A stretch of 64,000 bases of DNA from NCBI RefSeq assembly GCF_902859805.1, contig NZ_CADIKC010000008.1, positions 62,001 through 126,000 on the forward strand, given 5' to 3'. Position 1 is the first letter of the stretch, and the number at the start of each line of letters is the position of its first letter. A program made the position numbers and the translations under genes. The notes under the pieces were generated by a model, which was not told the DNA's origin, made no database searches, and saw only the letters and a program-made list of their open reading frames with translations. Shown here in pieces: positions 62,711 to 64,000 of this stretch. Source of the DNA: Paraburkholderia sediminicola. Its GTDB lineage: Bacteria; Pseudomonadota; Gammaproteobacteria; Burkholderiales; Burkholderiaceae.

Positions 62711-63811
62711 TCAGCGGCCGGACTTGAATTCAGTCCACAGCCGCGTTTGCAGACGCTGGATTTCCGGCGGCAGCGGCTTCAGCAGGAACAGCGTCTTGAT
62801 GACTTCGGGCGACGGGTACACGGCCGGATCGTTCGCCACGTCCTTGTCCACATACTTGCGCGCTTCGAGGTTGGCGCTCGGATAGTAGACGGCGTTGGTG
62901 ATCGCGGCGTGAACCTGCGGCGTTTCGATGTAGTTGATCCACTCGAGCGCAGCGTCCTTGTTCTTCGCGTCCTTCGGAATCGCCATCACGTCGAACCACA
63001 CCGGGGCGCCGCCCTTCGGAATGTAGTACTCGATCTTGTAGGCTTTCTTCGCCTCGACCGCGCGATGCTTGGCGATCACGACGTCGCCCGACCAGCCGTA
63101 CGCGAAGCACACGTCGCCGCCGACCAGATCGTTGATGTAGCCCGACGAGTTGAACTGCGTGATGTACGGGCGGATCTTCTTCATCATCTCGAGCGCGGCG
63201 CGGTAGTCGGCCGGGTTCGTGCTCATCGGATCGCGGCCGATGTAGTGCAGCGCGGCGGCGAACATCTGGTCCGGTGCGTCGAGCACGGACACGCCGCAGG
63301 TCTTCAGCTTCGAGATGTTTTCCGGCTTGAAGAGGACGTCCCAGCTGTCGAGCGGCACGTTCTTGCCGAGGATCTGCTGCGCCTTGGTCACGTTGTAGCC
63401 GAGGCCGGTCGTGCCGTATGCCCAGGGTACCGTGTACTTGTTGCCCGGATCGGCGCCGGCCACGAGGGCCATCAGCGAGGGATCGAGGTACTTCAGGTTC
63501 GGCAGCTTCGATTTGTCGAGCGGCGCGAAGATGCCCGCAGCGATCTGCTTGCCGGCGTAGTTGCTGGTCGGCACGACGATGTCGTAGCCGGAGCTGCCGG
63601 TGAGGAGCTTGGCTTGCAGCGTGTCGTCGCTGTCGTAGTTGTCGTATTTGACCTGGACACCGGACTGCTTGGTGAAGTTCGGAATGGTGTCCTTGGCGAT
63701 GTAATCGGACCAGTTATACACGTTGAGCTGCGTGTCTTTCGCAGCAGCCGTCAACCACGGTGTCGCGCACAGAACCAGTGCCGCCACTTGTCCCACTACC
63801 CGTCTTTTCAT
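62711..63811 (-). CDS. potF: Polyamine periplasmic binding protein (PotF-like)
   Basis: This 366-aa exported protein has a signal peptide (GQVAALVLCATPWLTAAA). The mature part begins KDTQLNVYNWSDYIAKDTIPNF, the classic PotF/SpuD start with the YNWSDYI motif. Later KYLDPSLM and NEWINYIETPQVH-type segments are the family's ligand-binding landmarks. It delivers putrescine or spermidine to PotGHI. ATG at 63811 has GGAG upstream; a longer frame to 63949 is not supported. First gene of potFGHI. Confidence 0.93.
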   Translation of the reverse strand: MKRRVVGQVAALVLCATPWLTAAAKDTQLNVYNWSDYIAKDTIPNFTKQSGVQVKYDNYDSDDTLQAKLLTGSSGYDIVVPTSNYAGKQIAAGIFAPLDKSKLPNLKYLDPSLMALVAGADPGNKYTVPWAYGTTGLGYNVTKAQQILGKNVPLDSWDVLFKPENISKLKTCGVSVLDAPDQMFAAALHYIGRDPMSTNPADYRAALEMMKKIRPYITQFNSSGYINDLVGGDVCFAYGWSGDVVIAKHRAVEAKKAYKIEYYIPKGGAPVWFDVMAIPKDAKNKDAALEWINYIETPQVHAAITNAVYYPSANLEARKYVDKDVANDPAVYPSPEVIKTLFLLKPLPPEIQRLQTRLWTEFKSGR

Positions 63812-64000
63812 CCCGTTCTCCGATCCTGACCGGCCCGAGCCGGCTATCTTCAACCACGCCGCGGCACACCGCACGCGGCTCCCCTGAAAAAACCGAAAAC
63901 TACCATTAATTATTGCGCGCACCAAAAAAAATGCCAGGCTGTCGCGCAAACGGTACAGCGCAAGCCGCGCCGCTACAAAATGGGCGCAATTTTAGCGGGT
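63812..64000. other. Upstream region of potF
   Basis: About 190 bp to the window end, AT-rich around 63890-63940 and containing the likely pot operon promoter on the minus strand. No other feature is seen. Confidence 0.5.

Noticed and set aside
1..64000. CRISPR arrays, tRNA, rRNA, insertion sequences or prophage genes
   Set aside because: No regularly spaced direct repeats with unique spacers, no tRNA cloverleaf noticed and no transposase, integrase or phage structural gene recognised.

Overview
The window is a GC-rich stretch of chromosome that looks like Burkholderiaceae, most probably Paraburkholderia. The reasons are the very high GC3, the family content (a YeaG/YeaH/YcgB stress operon, several LysR and LacI regulators, a DUF3022-type protein, a PGDYG-type protein, a ClcB-like channel, a chemoreceptor with a DWETF tether) and a genus-like intergenic repeat. 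The assignment rests on remembered family traits, not on a search. No rRNA, tRNA, CRISPR array, insertion sequence, integrase or phage gene was seen.

Layout. 0-8.8 kb: a small unknown gene, an alpha-ketoglutarate-type MFS permease, the stress operon prkA-yhbH-spoVR, a gene-poor 0.8 kb gap and a hydratase-type gene. 9-16.8 kb: a chemoreceptor, a LacI regulator and ribose-type binding protein without their ABC partners, CorA, a lipoprotein, and a two-gene unit of an orphan CydX and a P-loop kinase-like protein. 17-22.6 kb: a saccharopine-dehydrogenase-like enzyme with an Lrp regulator, a LysR regulator, a Spy-like periplasmic protein, and PGDYG, DUF3022 and YhfC-type proteins. 22.6-28.2 kb: a complete 2-ketogluconate operon (kguE-kguK-kguT-kguD-ptxS) with a palindromic operator just before kguE. 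28.4-38.6 kb: a YeiE/YeiH-like pair, a glutathione transferase, a ClcB-like channel, a C45 autoproteolytic acyltransferase, small proteins with an AraC regulator, a cupin and a LysR regulator. 38.6-45.3 kb: a TetR-controlled RND efflux system (adaptor, pump, outer-membrane lipoprotein). 45.3-46.07 kb: a non-coding repeat zone. 46.07-50.9 kb: a late lipid A acyltransferase, PBP1A and a ribbon-helix-helix-like protein. 51.4-56.9 kb: PspA with a TPR/membrane partner, then TetR, a Baeyer-Villiger-type monooxygenase and an alpha/beta hydrolase. 57.4-63.8 kb: a soluble chemoreceptor, inverted copies of the intergenic repeat and the putrescine/polyamine importer potFGHI.

The least explained signals are non-coding. 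First, a roughly 270-300 bp repeat occurs three times (about 45.8-46.07, 58.79-59.06 and 59.41-59.70 kb). Each copy sits directly after a stop codon, in the same orientation relative to the gene it follows, and has a strong hairpin core with compensatory changes between copies. Second, the last 300-500 bp of exactly those three genes switch from C-ending to T/G-ending codons, although other genes in the window do not. Third, a 36-nt element with DnaA-box-like sequences at both ends is present three times in 360 bp at 45.34-45.70 kb and once more at 50.10 kb. These deserve follow-up more than any single protein here.
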